Below the pieces are notes generated by a model. That model saw nothing but the letters and a program-made list of their open reading frames with translations. It was not told the DNA's origin and made no database searches. From positions 1-59,799 of the forward strand of contig NBIV01000378.1 in assembly GCA_003194525.1 (NCBI GenBank): a stretch of DNA of 59,799 nt. Direction: 5' to 3'. The DNA is from Gracilariopsis chorda (Eukaryota; Rhodophyta; Florideophyceae; Gracilariales; Gracilariaceae). Position 1 is the first letter of the stretch. Each line of letters opens with the position of its first letter. A program made the position numbers and the translations under genes. Below, one piece after another: positions 50,412 through 59,799 of this stretch.

Positions 50412-52269
50412 ATGTCAAGCCCTTCCGGCCAACCGGCTTCTGCAACAACATCCCCACACGGGAAGTTGTTTCCTGTTCCTCTGACATCCGGAAGACTTCC
50501 TGCTTTTTCCAATTCTCCTCCAGAGGATATGAATCTTTTTCCAACTAACCCGCTCCCAGGTGCATCGAGTTCTGGTGCTCCTCCGAGCGTTCCACTCTCT
50601 GTGGGTTCCGCGCATGGTGCCCATGCTGGATTTGAAACCGCTCCGTTACCTCAAGGTCAAGGCCATCCCGCTCCGCAGAGGCATCCACCTGTCCCGCAGC
50701 CGCACTCTCAGGGGTTGAATGTGAACGCCGTGGCGTGTTACTCAGTACAAGCGATGCCGTTAACGACTAATTCCAGAGGGTGGATATCAGGGGAATCCCT
50801 TGAAGTTAGGGACCCGTTGTTTTATCAACTGATCTTCCCCGCGCTCTGTTGTTCCACCCATCAGTGGTTAATGACGATGAACTAATCGGCTTCTTTATGG
50901 ATAATGGTCTTCTCCCCGGTGGACTTCACGTTAAGATGGTTCGCTCTCCCGACTGGCAGGCCCGTATCGCGGTCGATCCTCATCTGCTGTACCGCAGCCG
51001 CATGCAGTCGCTTGACGACGCTCGGGCCGAGATGGTGCTGCTTGCATATCAGCGCGTAACACGAGCTCAGAACGAGCACTTGGTACTGGCGTCCTATTGT
51101 TTGACGCGTCGCCCTCCCGCACCTACGGTGAGGTTTCATATGGGCGCTGCATTGGTGTCATTTCCTAAACAGGAGTTTCACTGTTCGCAGCTCAGGATTC
51201 CTTCCAGCATACTGCTGTGTAGTGTCCCTTCCTGAGGGCTGAGTTCCAGTACATTCGGAAGTAAACAACACGGTATGCTTTAAACCGACGCGTGCGCTTT
51301 GAGCGAAACGCGCGATTCGGCTTTGGCGTCCTGATTTCATATCCTCCCATGGAGGTCGAATGGCTACGCGCCGAGTCGAGGTTTTCGCGATATGCGCCTC
51401 TCCTCTATGGTTGAAGTAGGTTTCAGGTACCACGCCGGTTCTTCGCAGAGCTTTTCCCCTGTGTAAATTACTTGGGGTCTCAACTCAGCGGTGACCCGAC
51501 GTCTGGGTACTCGTCTCTGGTGGCGGCAGAATGGGCAGCTGGCGATCCTATCCATCTCCTAGGGGAGTCATACGACAATATCCGTCTCTTGTACGTCCCT
51601 CCGCTTCTGCATTGGATCATGCGCTGGCTGGATTTGTATCCAGAATTGGGGTCTGAAGCCAATATGGCAGAGGTGCGCCAGATTCTGGGGTTCATCGACA
51701 GGAGCGATTGGGACTGGGTTCCGGTGGCGACCCAACCCAAGGGTAACCGCTAAGCCTATGACAGGTCAACCTATGACAGGTCACCAGGCAGATGCAGTCC
51801 CTCTTCGGGTAACATAGTGTATTAAGATCCCTATGGGGCTGCATTGATCGACGCGCTTTACGCCACGGAATTAAGGGAGGCTCTGCGTACGATGTAGCTC
51901 CGTCACCGGGGAGGGTTTGTATACGCCGAAGAGTGGGAGCCACCCATCGAATAGGATGACTGAACCATTGACGATGGTGCCAACCTTCCTGCGGGTCTCA
52001 ACACTGCTCCTAGAGTTGCCCCGTCCTCGGGTGGTACTGTGCAGCACGTTTCCAGTGCCGGTCCGTCCACTCCCGCGGGGTGAAACATAAGTATTTCTCA
52101 TGTTCCGGCGCTAACAACCCAAGCAGTGGGTCTGGGACAAACCCTTCTGGGTCTCGGCATTCTTATTCCTGCGGATATGACGGAGATCACCCAAATCCTG
52201 GCGTTTGCAGCTTCGCAGCAGAACCAGGATAGTGGTGGTGGTCCGTCCAGGGGCTTTGCTTGATCCCCA
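50412..52269 (+). pseudogene. Unrecognised decayed gene, possible Gag- or capsid-like protein
   Basis: The first 115 residues are Pro/Ser/Gly-rich and disordered (ATG at 50412). A frame change near 50850 leads to a helical region (50849-51235), another near 51240 to a further segment (51472-51753), and the last frame continues with scattered TGA/TAG/TAA codons to a Gly-rich end at about 52269 (LGLGILIPADMTEITQIL). The layout, a disordered N-terminus then a helical or mixed body, with no enzyme motif, would suit a retroelement Gag or a viral coat protein, but neither is shown. It sits between Gypsy-type LTR sequences. Confidence 0.35.
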
Positions 52270-52662
52270 TGGTGGGCTCACGGTTTCTTCCGGCATTAGC
52301 GGTTAGCCTTGTGATAGCTTCAAATAAACCAAACTAGTGTTCGTCTTCCTTCTCCTCTTGTTCCTCTCGAAGCATCTTCTTCTTCTGACATTCGCAGTGT
52401 ACATCATGTTCTTCGATTACTTCATAAACCGTATATCGGTAGTGTATAAAAACCATTATTTAGGTAACTCATGACTGCTTCCCTTCTTTTCATCCGGGAT
52501 ACTCATCCTTAACTCTTTCGAGTTCTAAGGCCATTCCCACTGCAGGGACGTTTACGTCGCACCAACCCATGGTGGGATTATCCGAGTTGGGCGTCATCCA
52601 AGTTTGGAGATAGTGGTAACCGAGCTCTTCCATGGTACGAAAATGATCTTAGAGCTGGGAAC

Positions 52663-52932
52663 GTGTTCGATGGGTTCAATTGTATCATACTCGGGGGCAT
52701 ATCCATACCAGCGGATGTGGTAGCGAAATTAATCTTAGGGGGTGTGAACGTTACGCACATTTCGTTCGATTACGGAGTTCTGAGGGTTACTGCCGGGTTC
52801 TTGGTTTCCGTAGCCTTTTATGGTGGTGCTTATCTCTTCAATGCGTTCAATTATGGATATGACATGCCTCAGGTAGAGAATTCTGTCTTCGGAGGGACCA
52901 GACTCACCATGCGGGTTCAGGATTATTTGTAA
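52663..52932 (+). pseudogene. Unrecognised beta-rich ORF
   Basis: Ninety codons of hydrophobic, strand-forming sequence (GGISIPADVV, GVLRVTAGFLVSVAFYGG, YGYDMPQVENSVFGG), ending in two stops. GISIPAD resembles GILIPAD at about 52170 in the preceding gene, so the two may be related or parts of one protein. The stretch 52270-52662 between them holds no gene. The start codon is unclear. Confidence 0.3.
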
Positions 52933-53367
52933 TAATAGGACATATGACTGCTTACGCTTGGAATATTGGAACTCAACTTGAGTGAGCTGAAGTGAAGGAG
53001 CTCAACTCTACAAACTCAACGAGTGTCTGATTCCTGGTAATGGGTTAGAAACAAGCGGATGGTAGCCTTGCTGATTCGGGAGGTGCAAAGGATTCGGTGT
53101 GGAGTTCCGTTGCAATGGAGAACGTCTCCTACTGCACTCTCTGCCCCGTTGTTGTGGTTCACCCCAGCATGAGTTACTGATTGAATTCCGGGTAGTTCAG
53201 AGACAGCGCCTGTACACTACGGGTTTGGCATGTGCCGACCTCGGCTGACCGCTGACTGACCGTTCTCCAAAAGGAGTCACGGTGCATCCTGCACGCTTGC
53301 GCCTTGTCACTGTAATAGTGCTCCACCGCTAAGCGGTTAGTACCTGACGTCACGGTGCTTCGCCTCA

Positions 53368-53757
53368 GTGTCGCAACTTGCGAATGCACGCCACGGGGCG
53401 CGTTTACCTTGCGACCGTTCCGAAGTGATTCCAAATACCAGCGGCGCCCCTTGCATAGGGTTCCGAAGCGTCTCCCCTTGGAGTTCAACAATATTTTCTG
53501 TAGTGCACGCCTTTCTCAAGGGGGGGGCATTCCAGGCACTGGTTCATAATTTCCGATACATCGCGGATGGCACTTACTACACTGTTATGAACAGGAGCAA
53601 TGCGGCGACAGTGGGCATACACGTGGTGCACGGCATAGCCGGAATGCGCCGTGGCAACGGCTCGCTCACGTGTCACACGGGTGGTGGTACTGTAGTGGAT
53701 ACACGAATAGAAATATTCTATTTATTTATTTATTTATTTAGTTATTACACTGTGTAG
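53368..53757 (+). pseudogene. Unrecognised ORF upstream of the Gypsy LTR
   Basis: The middle part (ALVHNFRYIADGTYYTVM, GIHVVHGIAGM) looks like folded protein; the last part runs through the ATTT microsatellite and is not genuine. It may be the end of the decayed gene starting at 50412. No domain recognised. The stretch 52933-53367 has no other gene. Confidence 0.25.
53719..53740. repeat. ATTT microsatellite
   Basis: Five to six consecutive TATT units next to the presumed left edge of the Gypsy LTR. Confidence 0.8.
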
Positions 53758-54386
53758 TCTACTGTACTTAGTGCAGCGGCAACCGCCGCTGCACCTCAGT
53801 AAACTTCCCCAACAAGGGTGTTCCTGCTTAGAATCTTCCCGAAGAAGGGTGTCTAGCCAAGGACTTGGCTCCGAACATTCACGCCTTCGGCGGTACTCGA
53901 CTCCACCACGGAGAGGTATCCCGTTGCATACAGTTGTTCAACCCCCTTGCTCGCTTAACAGAACAGAACCCATTTCTGGGATACCAGTCTACTCACAGTT
54001 GTGGCTTCGCCGTGTATACGGTTTCACCCGGCCCTGCCGATATCCATCGAGTCCCTCTTGTGACTCGCCCCCTTTTCCCTCACTTCCCTATTCCTTTTCC
54101 TTTTCCCCTTTTTGGGTAGCCCACGCTATCCGTGGCTCACACCGACTCATTGTCGTGTGCGCCATCGTTTGGACTCGTGCCTCCTACTTGGAGCAATACA
54201 CCGTGTGGACGGAGCTTCTCTGGTTTGCCAGCTACCCTTTCCTACGCAAGTCCTGAAGTCTGACCTCGGCTTACAGCCGACCTAGTCTTGTCATCCCTGG
54301 AAGGGCTCTGCTACTGCGTTCACCTCGTGAGAGGAAGATCCCGAACGTCTTCGTGGTGCTCTCCCGTCGCCGGGCATTGCACCACA
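53751..54386 (+). repeat. Provisional Gypsy 5' LTR
   Basis: Contains a GC-rich hairpin (GCAGCGGC...GCCGCTGC, about 53772-53793) and pyrimidine-rich blocks. Matches the minus-strand copy at 49.2-49.9 kb in order. Ends are approximate. Confidence 0.45.
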
Positions 54387-54489
54387 AAGTGGTCTCCCGA
54401 CCTAGAAGTTTTAACCACTATCGTGTGTTGTTTCCTCTTTCGAGGCCTTTATCCGGAAGTTTCGGTTCTTTCCGTCTGGACGGGTCATT

Positions 54490-56112
54490 ATGTCGAGGAA
54501 GCTTTCGGATGCCGAACCTGTAACCACTCGCAGTCGCTCCCGCGACAGCGCTGTTCCCGGTGACCGGGTTGCTTCGAGAATCCCAATTCGGGCTGGCTCT
54601 ACTCTTGCAACCAAGGCCCCACCTCGTCCTCAGAGTCGTCAACCGGAAGACCGGAATATTCCGCCAACCCTGTTGGACAACCTGTCTCCAGGTGCTGGAT
54701 CGTCTACGGCTGTTCCCGCTGTAGCGGTTCAATCCCCGACACCGGGGCAGGCTGACAATTCCCAGGTATCCCGCCTGGAAGAGCAGCTTCGCGCCTTGCG
54801 CGCTGCTCACAACACCCTTGTGGGGGAGTTTACCTCTCTCCGAGGCGTGGTTGAGGCTCATCCTGTGAAGGATATAGCCGAGGACCTCCGCATTCTCCGG
54901 TTAGACGCCAACAGATTGTTGGAGTGCTTTGGTAGCCCTGCAGCCTTCGTGGAAGGAGTTGAAGACCGATTCAATCGGGTACGGAACCGTCTGGAGACGT
55001 TGGAGCGAAATTCACGTGGTACAGCCCCGTCCGCGGAGCCGGTCATTGCCTCTCAGCGCGATGAGCGCAAGGGAGATCGAAAGCGCCGCAAAAAGCGGAA
55101 GTCGAAACCGAAGTATGGAACTGATTCGGACACGTCGACATCTTCGGATTCTGCACCGAGCCACTCGGATCCCTCCGATTCCTCGGATTCTGAACCTGAA
55201 GGTGATCGCCGAGGGCGTTCTTCCCGCTCCAAGCGGTCTGAAGCGCCGGGCCTCCGTTCGAAGGGTGGACATTCCGGTCTCAAGGAGTTGAAGCCAACCA
55301 ACAACTTGTACCGGAAGCTTCTATCGTACCGATACTATCGGCTGGAGACTCCTGGAGGTACCCCCCGTGGAACGGGTAGAGTGAAAGACTGTATCAAACG
55401 GATGCAACTTTCATCCGCAACCAGTACTTTACTGGAGAACCCCATTTTGGGTTTCCTCGCACGCTACGTGGCGGAAGCCGATATTCTCGGAATGAACGAA
55501 GGCCAGGCCCTACATTGCGCTGCCGTTTTTTCTTACGGGGAATCGCCGAGGACCAGTACAACTCTGTGCGAGGGTCCTCGCGAGCCTCCGAAGGAGGAGT
55601 CACCTGCTGGCCTGAAGCAGTTCAATATTTGTTGCGCTCATACGCCACAAATACCGCCATTCAGTCGGCAATCCTCGCATTGCGAGATACTCGTCAACGC
55701 TCAGGTGAGCTCGAAACCGAATACTCGGTACGCCTGAATAAGGCTTTCCCCGTTGTGGTAATATCTACCCCCTGGGGAGCGTTGCACGATGTTCATCGAT
55801 GGACTTGATCCGGCTATCAAGAGCCTCGTCGCCCGTCACCGGGAGGAGAAACGGAAGCTCACCTATCTCGAGCTCGTACAGTTTGCTCGAGCTGAGGGTG
55901 ATGCACTCCGCGCCCGTGCTCCTGCTGCCAGGTCTAAAGCCGCGAAAGCGTTGATGTTGGAGAATAACTCCCCTTCTCTCTCGCTTATAGCGGACGACGC
56001 CCCTAAACAGGGATACGATAACGTTCAGGTTATGCAAGCCGACGGTCTGTCGGTTCCGACCACGGAATTGCCGTCGACGACGGGGTCCACCCGTGAAAAC
56101 GTCTCAGGGTGA
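54490..56112 (+). pseudogene. gag: Gypsy Gag, two frame changes
   Basis: The ATG at 54490 opens a 415-codon frame: a disordered N-terminus, a coiled-coil (VSRLEEQLRALRAAHNTL), a Lys/Arg block and a striking Ser/Asp-rich stretch (about residues 210-245), then the capsid start (NLYRKLLSYRYYRL). The capsid continues in the next frame near 55520 (FFLRGIAEDQYNSV...) and returns near 55745 (MFIDGLDPAIKSLVARHREE, typical of Gypsy capsid ends). No clear zinc knuckle was seen in 56112-56650. Confidence 0.72.
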
Positions 56113-56656
56113 CACGGTTTTATACGTAGGTAACAACCGCATGCAGGCACCTCGAATTTGCAAACGGCACCCCGTAATCAACGGCCTGGTTGGATTGAAC
56201 CGAAATGCGGGAAGGTTTGCTCGAATGCAGAGAGCCGCGAAGCGGAGCAGTGCCTGCATTTGCTATACGCACGGGCACACTCACCACAGTGCCTCTCATT
56301 GAAGAGATGGCAAAAGTAGTCTCCAACTACGAGGCGCTCACTCCATTGGAGAAGAATTCCGTCCCGATGACGTCGTATCTCCGTGCGAAGACGGATTTTC
56401 CGAATGCTTTGGCTCAAACACCGCTTGCGCGGACTGTTCCGGCTTATCGGGGTAACGCTCGATCACTCGGCGATGCGGCCAACACCGTGAGAACGGAAGC
56501 TCCCGTTCAACGGCGTCAGCTCTCGTTGTCGAGGAACCGGGGCAGCACCCCGTATCTACCCCTTCACAGGGAAACTAATCGAGGAGTCTCCCCTTTGGGA
56601 GAGGCGTCCTCAGAGTTGAGGTTGACGACGCCGAGGCGCCGCCGCCTCGCTCCCCG

Positions 56657-57388
56657 GTGAAAATCCTGACAAAGGAAGACACCGCTGACGCGGATTCGAA
56701 GCACCTTGGTGTTTTGCGTCGACCGTGGATACGGGTAAGAAACAACCGGATCCCGGATAGAATCATGGTTATGGCCAAGCGCAACTACAAGGTTTACGCT
56801 GACCTTGGCCTGAGCCACCAGTTTATGGTGAGATATCTTTCAGTCCTGGACACAGGTGCTGGCCCGAACTTCGTCGACGAGTCGATTTTACCCCCGCTCT
56901 TGCGGTCTCGCATCCGTTCTACAACGGTTCCGGACGTCGCTGACGCGAATAACAATCCGTTGAAAACGGTGGGTGTCATCGACTTGGTCGTACGCTTGGG
57001 CACTTTCGTGGTGAAGCTCGACTTTATTGTTTGTCGGTCGTTGGCTGCGCCAGTTATACTGGGATGTGATTATTGTGACCGATTCATCGAGGCAATCCGG
57101 CCACGCCGGAGAACAGTAGAACTCGAGGATGGAACCACGGTTCCTATTGTTCGCCGACCGCTGAAGCGGGCATCGCAGAAGCAAGTTCCGCTACCTGCCG
57201 CGCAGGAACCACCCCCCGCTGCACGGGAGTCTACGAAGCTCCGCGTTGCGGCATCGGTTTCTATTCCCCCTGAGACTCAGGTAATGGTGCAGGTCAATTC
57301 CCGTCAACACGGTGTTCGGATTGTGCAACCCTTGCCTCGTTGTACGAGAAGTATCAACTTGCCGTTGCAAACGGAATTGTCAATGTGA
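56657..57388 (+). CDS. pol: Gypsy aspartic protease
   Basis: The retropepsin motif VLDTGAGPNFV is near residue 65, with a flap region after it and PVILGCDYCDRF as the conserved ILG-D second motif. A linker follows. The frame changes near 57350; the next frame (57340-57975) carries VPFRLLVANLG and an acidic linker to the RT. Confidence 0.85.
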   Translation: MKILTKEDTADADSKHLGVLRRPWIRVRNNRIPDRIMVMAKRNYKVYADLGLSHQFMVRYLSVLDTGAGPNFVDESILPPLLRSRIRSTTVPDVADANNNPLKTVGVIDLVVRLGTFVVKLDFIVCRSLAAPVILGCDYCDRFIEAIRPRRRTVELEDGTTVPIVRRPLKRASQKQVPLPAAQEPPPAARESTKLRVAASVSIPPETQVMVQVNSRQHGVRIVQPLPRCTRSINLPLQTELSM

Positions 57389-57975
57389 CTCCGGATGTCC
57401 CGTTCCGGTTGCTTGTCGCCAATCTTGGCACAAAACCCCAGTATCTGGTGAAGAACCAAGTGATTGGATCAGTTACGCCGCACCCGCTGGCCATGCTTCC
57501 TACGAAGACTACCGCTGCCGATGTCCTCGGAATTGTTGCCTCCGCAGAGGATTCGAACTCCGACGTCGTCGTGTCTAAGGAGGGGGAGGAGGCTACCGCG
57601 GCAGCGGACAATTCGCCGAGCACCTCGGAATCAACGCCTGAAACAGGAACGCACGTGCCCACGAGCTACGATAGAATCGATCCTATCAAGGCTCTGGAGG
57701 ACCTTGACTTCGGTCATGTACCGGAGTCACACCGTCAACGTCTGCGAGACATGTTACGGGAGTTTACCACTATGTGGGATGGCTCCCTTGGGGAGATTAA
57801 TGCAACCGAACATCGGATTGACGTGTTGCCGAATACGCGACCCGTCGCGCAACCCCCATACAGGGCAGACCGAAGGCTCGGGAAGAAGAACAGTTCCAAG
57901 TGGAGAAGATGCTCCGAGCTGGAGTTATCGAACCGGCTCAGTCGCCGTGGGCATCTCCAGTTGTACTGGCCTTAA
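57340..57975 (+). CDS. pol: Gypsy protease-RT connector and RT fingers start
   Basis: The frame spans the connector, including an acidic Ser/Thr/Glu-rich part, then EHRIDVLPNTRPVAQPPYR, the conserved RT entry of Gypsy elements. It leaves the coding frame near 57880, where the next frame takes over with EKMLRAGVIEPAQSPWASPV. Confidence 0.75.
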   Translation: MYEKYQLAVANGIVNVTPDVPFRLLVANLGTKPQYLVKNQVIGSVTPHPLAMLPTKTTAADVLGIVASAEDSNSDVVVSKEGEEATAAADNSPSTSESTPETGTHVPTSYDRIDPIKALEDLDFGHVPESHRQRLRDMLREFTTMWDGSLGEINATEHRIDVLPNTRPVAQPPYRADRRLGKKNSSKWRRCSELELSNRLSRRGHLQLYWP

Positions 57976-58681
57976 AGAGCGATGGAACCTGGCGGTTCTG
58001 TATCGACTATCGCCGGCTCAATGCCGTGACGGTACGGGACACGTATCCTATCCCTCGTATGGACGAGTGTATTGACTCCCTGGGGAGCGCCACTGTGTTC
58101 ACAGCATTGGACGCCAATTGGGGATATTGGCAAGTCCCTGTTCGGGAGGAGGACCGCGACAAAACGGCTTTCGTCTGCCATGCAGGATCGTACCGCTTTA
58201 AGCGGATGCCGTTCGGTTTAACCAACGCACCCGCCACCTTTCAGCGGGCCATCGACATTTTGATGAGCCGCTTTAAGTGGCGGACCTGTTGGTCTACCTG
58301 GATGACATTATCATCTTCTCGAACAACATGGATGACCATCTAGACCACGTCCGAGACGTGTTGACCGTGCTGCGTGACGCAGGAATTACCCTCAAGCTGA
58401 GGAAGTGCGAGTTTTTCACTGACACCATCAAGTATCTTGGGCACATAATCCGTCCAGGACGGTTGTCAATCGAAGACGTTCGAGTCAAGTCCCTCGCGGA
58501 GGCGAAGGAACCCCGTACTCAAACGGAACTGCGCTCCTTTTTAGGGCTGGTCAACGTCTACAGACGGTTTATCCCGAACTTTTCGGACGTTGCAGCTCCT
58601 CTCAACGCGCTCTTGCGGAAGGGACAACCACCTAAACTGGACCCCCTTACCTCCCTCAAAGGGTTGCTTTCAACTCCTTGA
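57900..58681 (+). CDS. pol: Gypsy reverse transcriptase
   Basis: Two overlapping frames hold the palm. The first has WRFCIDYRRLNAVT, FTALDANWGYWQVPV (first Asp), RFKRMPFGLTNAPATFQ; the second, after a shift near 58277, has LVYLDDIIIFS (catalytic Asp pair), GITLKLRKCEFF, YLGHII and LRSFLGLVNVYRRFIPNF. All catalytic residues are intact. Confidence 0.9.
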
Positions 58682-59747
58682 AGGAGGCTGTCATTTCAGC
58701 ACCAATCTGGCGTTGCCCAAACCGGGACTACCATACTCCGTGGACACGGATGCGAGCGACCATCAGGTCGGATGTGCTCTATTCCAGACCACCCCGGACG
58801 GGGAGCGACACCCGATTGGGTACTGGTCACGTTCGCTAAACGTTCACGAACGGAATTACTCTGTTTCAGAGAAGGAGTGTCTGGCCGTTGTCTGGGCTTT
58901 GTCGACACTCCGCCCCTATCTCATGGGAGTTCACTTTACCGTTTACACGGATCACTCCTCATTGAGGTGGTTGATGAACATCTCGGATCCATCTGGCCGC
59001 CTCATGCGGTGGAGACTCCGCTTAGCGGAATTTGACTTCGAAGTCATCTACAAGAAGGGGGCGAAGAACACCCAAGCCGACGCTCTGTCGCGTTTGCCCA
59101 CGGAGGGGGAAGCCCTCGCCAATGAGGATGACGATGAGATACCGTGCTACATGGTGAACGGAGATACGCCGGAAGATCCGGAATGGCCAGAAGACTGGGA
59201 ATTGGACGCTGAATACGACGACTTACTCGCCTCGAGCGAGGATTCTGAGAAGCCCATACCGGGAAATTATGTACCGGTTGAGACCGAGGAAATGATCCGA
59301 GAACAATTCGGGGACCCCTTCTGTACAAGGATACGTGCACGCCTCAACGGCGGAGAGAATCTCCCCTTCGGGGTGAACGACATTGGTTACCTCGTGAGGA
59401 CCGTCGAGGCTACCCACAAGTTGTGGTACCACACGCTACAGAAGCGGATATTGCATCTTTCGCATTACCCGAAACTCGGTGGACACTCCGGTGGGAGGAA
59501 GCTTTATCTAACCCTTCGCAGGGATTTCTACTGGCCCGCCATGGCGGTTGATTGCTACGCTACGGTGCGGTTTTGCACGCAATGCGCGAAGAACCGGGTC
59601 AAACTCCGGAAGAACTCCAAACGGATGAAGCTATTCCCCGCCAGGGCGCGCTCGAGTTTGTCGCAATTGACATTCTCGGACCATTGCTCTCTACCAGGAG
59701 AGGCAACAAGTTCCTACTCGTTATTACGGACAAGTTCTCGAAACTAG
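58590..59747 (+). CDS. pol: Gypsy RNase H and integrase N-terminus
   Basis: RNase H motifs are VDTDASDHQVGCALFQ, NYSVSEKECLAVVWAL and YTDHSSLRWL, ending with NTQADALSRLP. The integrase zinc domain has HYPKLGGHSG and FCTQCAKN (HHCC). The frame shifts at about 59645; the next frame reads EFVAIDILGPL (first catalytic Asp) and ITDKFSKLVRTVPL up to the window end, so the rest of integrase and the 3' LTR are outside. Confidence 0.9.
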   Translation: MQLLSTRSCGRDNHLNWTPLPPSKGCFQLLEGGCHFSTNLALPKPGLPYSVDTDASDHQVGCALFQTTPDGERHPIGYWSRSLNVHERNYSVSEKECLAVVWALSTLRPYLMGVHFTVYTDHSSLRWLMNISDPSGRLMRWRLRLAEFDFEVIYKKGAKNTQADALSRLPTEGEALANEDDDEIPCYMVNGDTPEDPEWPEDWELDAEYDDLLASSEDSEKPIPGNYVPVETEEMIREQFGDPFCTRIRARLNGGENLPFGVNDIGYLVRTVEATHKLWYHTLQKRILHLSHYPKLGGHSGGRKLYLTLRRDFYWPAMAVDCYATVRFCTQCAKNRVKLRKNSKRMKLFPARARSSLSQLTFSDHCSLPGEATSSYSLLRTSSRN

Positions 59748-59799
59748 TTCGGACAGTGCCTCTAAAGAGGATTACCGCCTACACGGTCGCTCACGCTTT

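Larger units (their letters stand above)
53751..59799 (+). mobile_element. Ty3/Gypsy element, 5' part, cut by the window edge
   Basis: Gag, aspartic protease, RT, RNase H and integrase occur in Gypsy order from 54490 to the window end. The 5' LTR is placed at about 53751-54386 (TGTG... to ...CCACA) from comparison with the inverted copy at 49.2-49.9 kb; without the 3' LTR this is provisional. TGGTCTCCCGACC at 54390 is a candidate primer-binding site. At least six single-base frame changes separate otherwise intact catalytic motifs. Confidence 0.85.

Noticed and set aside
53771..54256. 161-codon ORF within the Gypsy 5' LTR
   Set aside because: Pro/Ser/Arg-rich composition, in the LTR/leader, and not conserved in frame with the inverted copy.
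1..59799. Alternative genetic code with reassigned stops
   Set aside because: The intact dehalogenase, GH45 and Copia-1 genes use standard stops with none internal, and all three stop codons occur inside broken genes.

Overview
The window looks like nuclear DNA of a eukaryote, most compatible with a marine red macroalga. Genes are nearly intron-free, about a quarter of the window is LTR retrotransposon, a Copia element has red-algal/GalEa-like features, and two single-copy genes encode a secreted haloalkane dehalogenase and a GH45-type protein. This taxonomic reading is an inference. Almost every long reading frame is broken by single-base shifts or in-frame stops, even in a Copia element with identical LTRs, so uncorrected assembly indels must be kept in mind alongside real decay.

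Region 1 (1-24 kb) appears to be one very large mobile or subtelomeric element. It holds five long, probably intronless genes of about 0.6-1.75 kb codon length in total, in the layout A(-) B(+) | C(-) | D(+) E(+). B contains a Ulp1/C48-type cysteine protease. C ends in a PhyH-like 2-oxoglutarate/Fe(II) dioxygenase with HxD, GSHK, distal His and Arg visible. D fuses a beta-class (DPPY) DNA methyltransferase to a SET domain. E has an OrsD-like zinc-finger segment, a tyrosine-recombinase-like region, a complete RecQ-type helicase and a Cys-rich tail. A is unrecognised. Arrays of a 112-bp unit made almost entirely of palindromes sit at the B/C, C/D and post-E boundaries. CCCCTAAA-like motifs in one orientation, followed by a 75-bp minisatellite, occupy 22.0-24.1 kb, which fits a chromosome-end position. 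Together the genes could cut or move DNA (E), write DNA and histone methylation (D), oxidise a substrate that may include nucleic acid (C) and trim SUMO-like tags (B).

Region 2 (24-43 kb) is gene-poor. It contains the haloalkane dehalogenase (28444-29418), a disordered hypothetical ORF, a very young Copia element (32546-37591, identical LTRs) inserted into a reading frame, the GH45-type gene (38977-39885, minus) whose two catalytic motifs are in swapped order, and a frame-broken type I membrane protein gene (41330-42876).

Region 3 (43-59.8 kb) is nested retrotransposon sequence: an old Copia element (43383-48228) with an exact GTTGG target-site duplication and mutated catalytic residues, an inverted Gypsy LTR copy (about 49.2-49.9 kb), an unrecognised decayed gene set (50.4-53.7 kb), and the 5' part of a Gypsy element running off the right edge (gag, protease, RT, RNase H, start of integrase).
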